Shown in pieces: positions 6,100-6,115 of a stretch of DNA of 6,115 nucleotides. The notes under the pieces were generated by a model. It was given only the letters and a program-made list of their open reading frames with translations, was not told the DNA's origin and did not search any database. A program made the translations under genes and the position numbers. The first letter of the stretch is position 1; each line of letters starts with the position of its first letter. Where the stretch lies: contig QHUE01000140.1 in the NCBI GenBank assembly GCA_003221825.1, forward strand, positions 1 through 6,115. The letters are read 5' to 3'. This DNA comes from Gemmatimonadota bacterium (GTDB taxonomy: Bacteria > Gemmatimonadota > Gemmatimonadetes > Gemmatimonadales > GWC2-71-9).

Positions 6100-6115
6100 G
6101 TGCTAAAAGTGCGGA

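Noticed and set aside
6103..6115. TAG on the minus strand as the stop codon of a gene off the right edge
   Set aside because: Only about four codons are visible in that frame. It is consistent with the terminator's position but far too short to call.

Overview
The window is GC-rich bacterial chromosomal DNA with tightly packed genes and short intergenic gaps. Codon use and GC content look uniform, and there are no mobile-element, phage or CRISPR signatures. The style of the sensor kinase (an N-H-D-I-K-N-G phosphoacceptor box), an EF-P whose tip reads P-G-N-L-R-A, and the family resemblance of the unknown alpha-helical protein at 4005-4721 suggest a Gemmatimonadota or Acidobacteriota (Vicinamibacteria-like) genome. 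I lean to Gemmatimonadota, from memory of the protein styles only.

Left part (1-3972), plus strand. The last 21 or so codons of an unseen gene end in an ATGA overlap with a membrane histidine kinase (65-1537). The kinase ends in a second ATGA overlap with an NtrC-type, sigma-54-activating response regulator (1534-2904). This is a translationally coupled two-component system. A 120-bp gap follows. It holds repeated CGTCGA motifs, a small dyad and a sequence with the GG/GC spacing of a -24/-12 promoter, placed so that its transcript would start about 26 bases before a six-TPR probable lipoprotein (3025-3972). The simplest model is that the kinase senses an envelope signal, the regulator is phosphorylated on D53, and sigma-54 RNA polymerase then transcribes the TPR gene next door.

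Middle (3973-4721). A near-perfect 30-nt palindrome fills the gap between the TPR gene and a convergent minus-strand gene for an unrecognised 238-residue helical, Ala/Trp-rich protein.

Right part (4722-6115). A 209-bp divergent intergenic region contains several inverted and direct repeats and alternative hairpins just before efp (4931-5488, translation elongation factor P), which has no visible Shine-Dalgarno sequence. The efp gene overlaps tail-to-tail by 8 bp with tag (minus strand, 5481-6047, DNA-3-methyladenine glycosylase I). A strong minus-strand intrinsic terminator (6066-6099) sits only about 18 nt before the tag start codon. It probably ends a gene off the right edge and leaves little room for an independent tag promoter.

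Most of the window is ordinary housekeeping DNA. The parts most worth a second look are a four-copy 7-bp tandem repeat in the regulator's linker that could switch off its DNA-binding domain, the HAMP-less kinase, the putative sigma-54 promoter, the EF-P tip residue and the palindrome.
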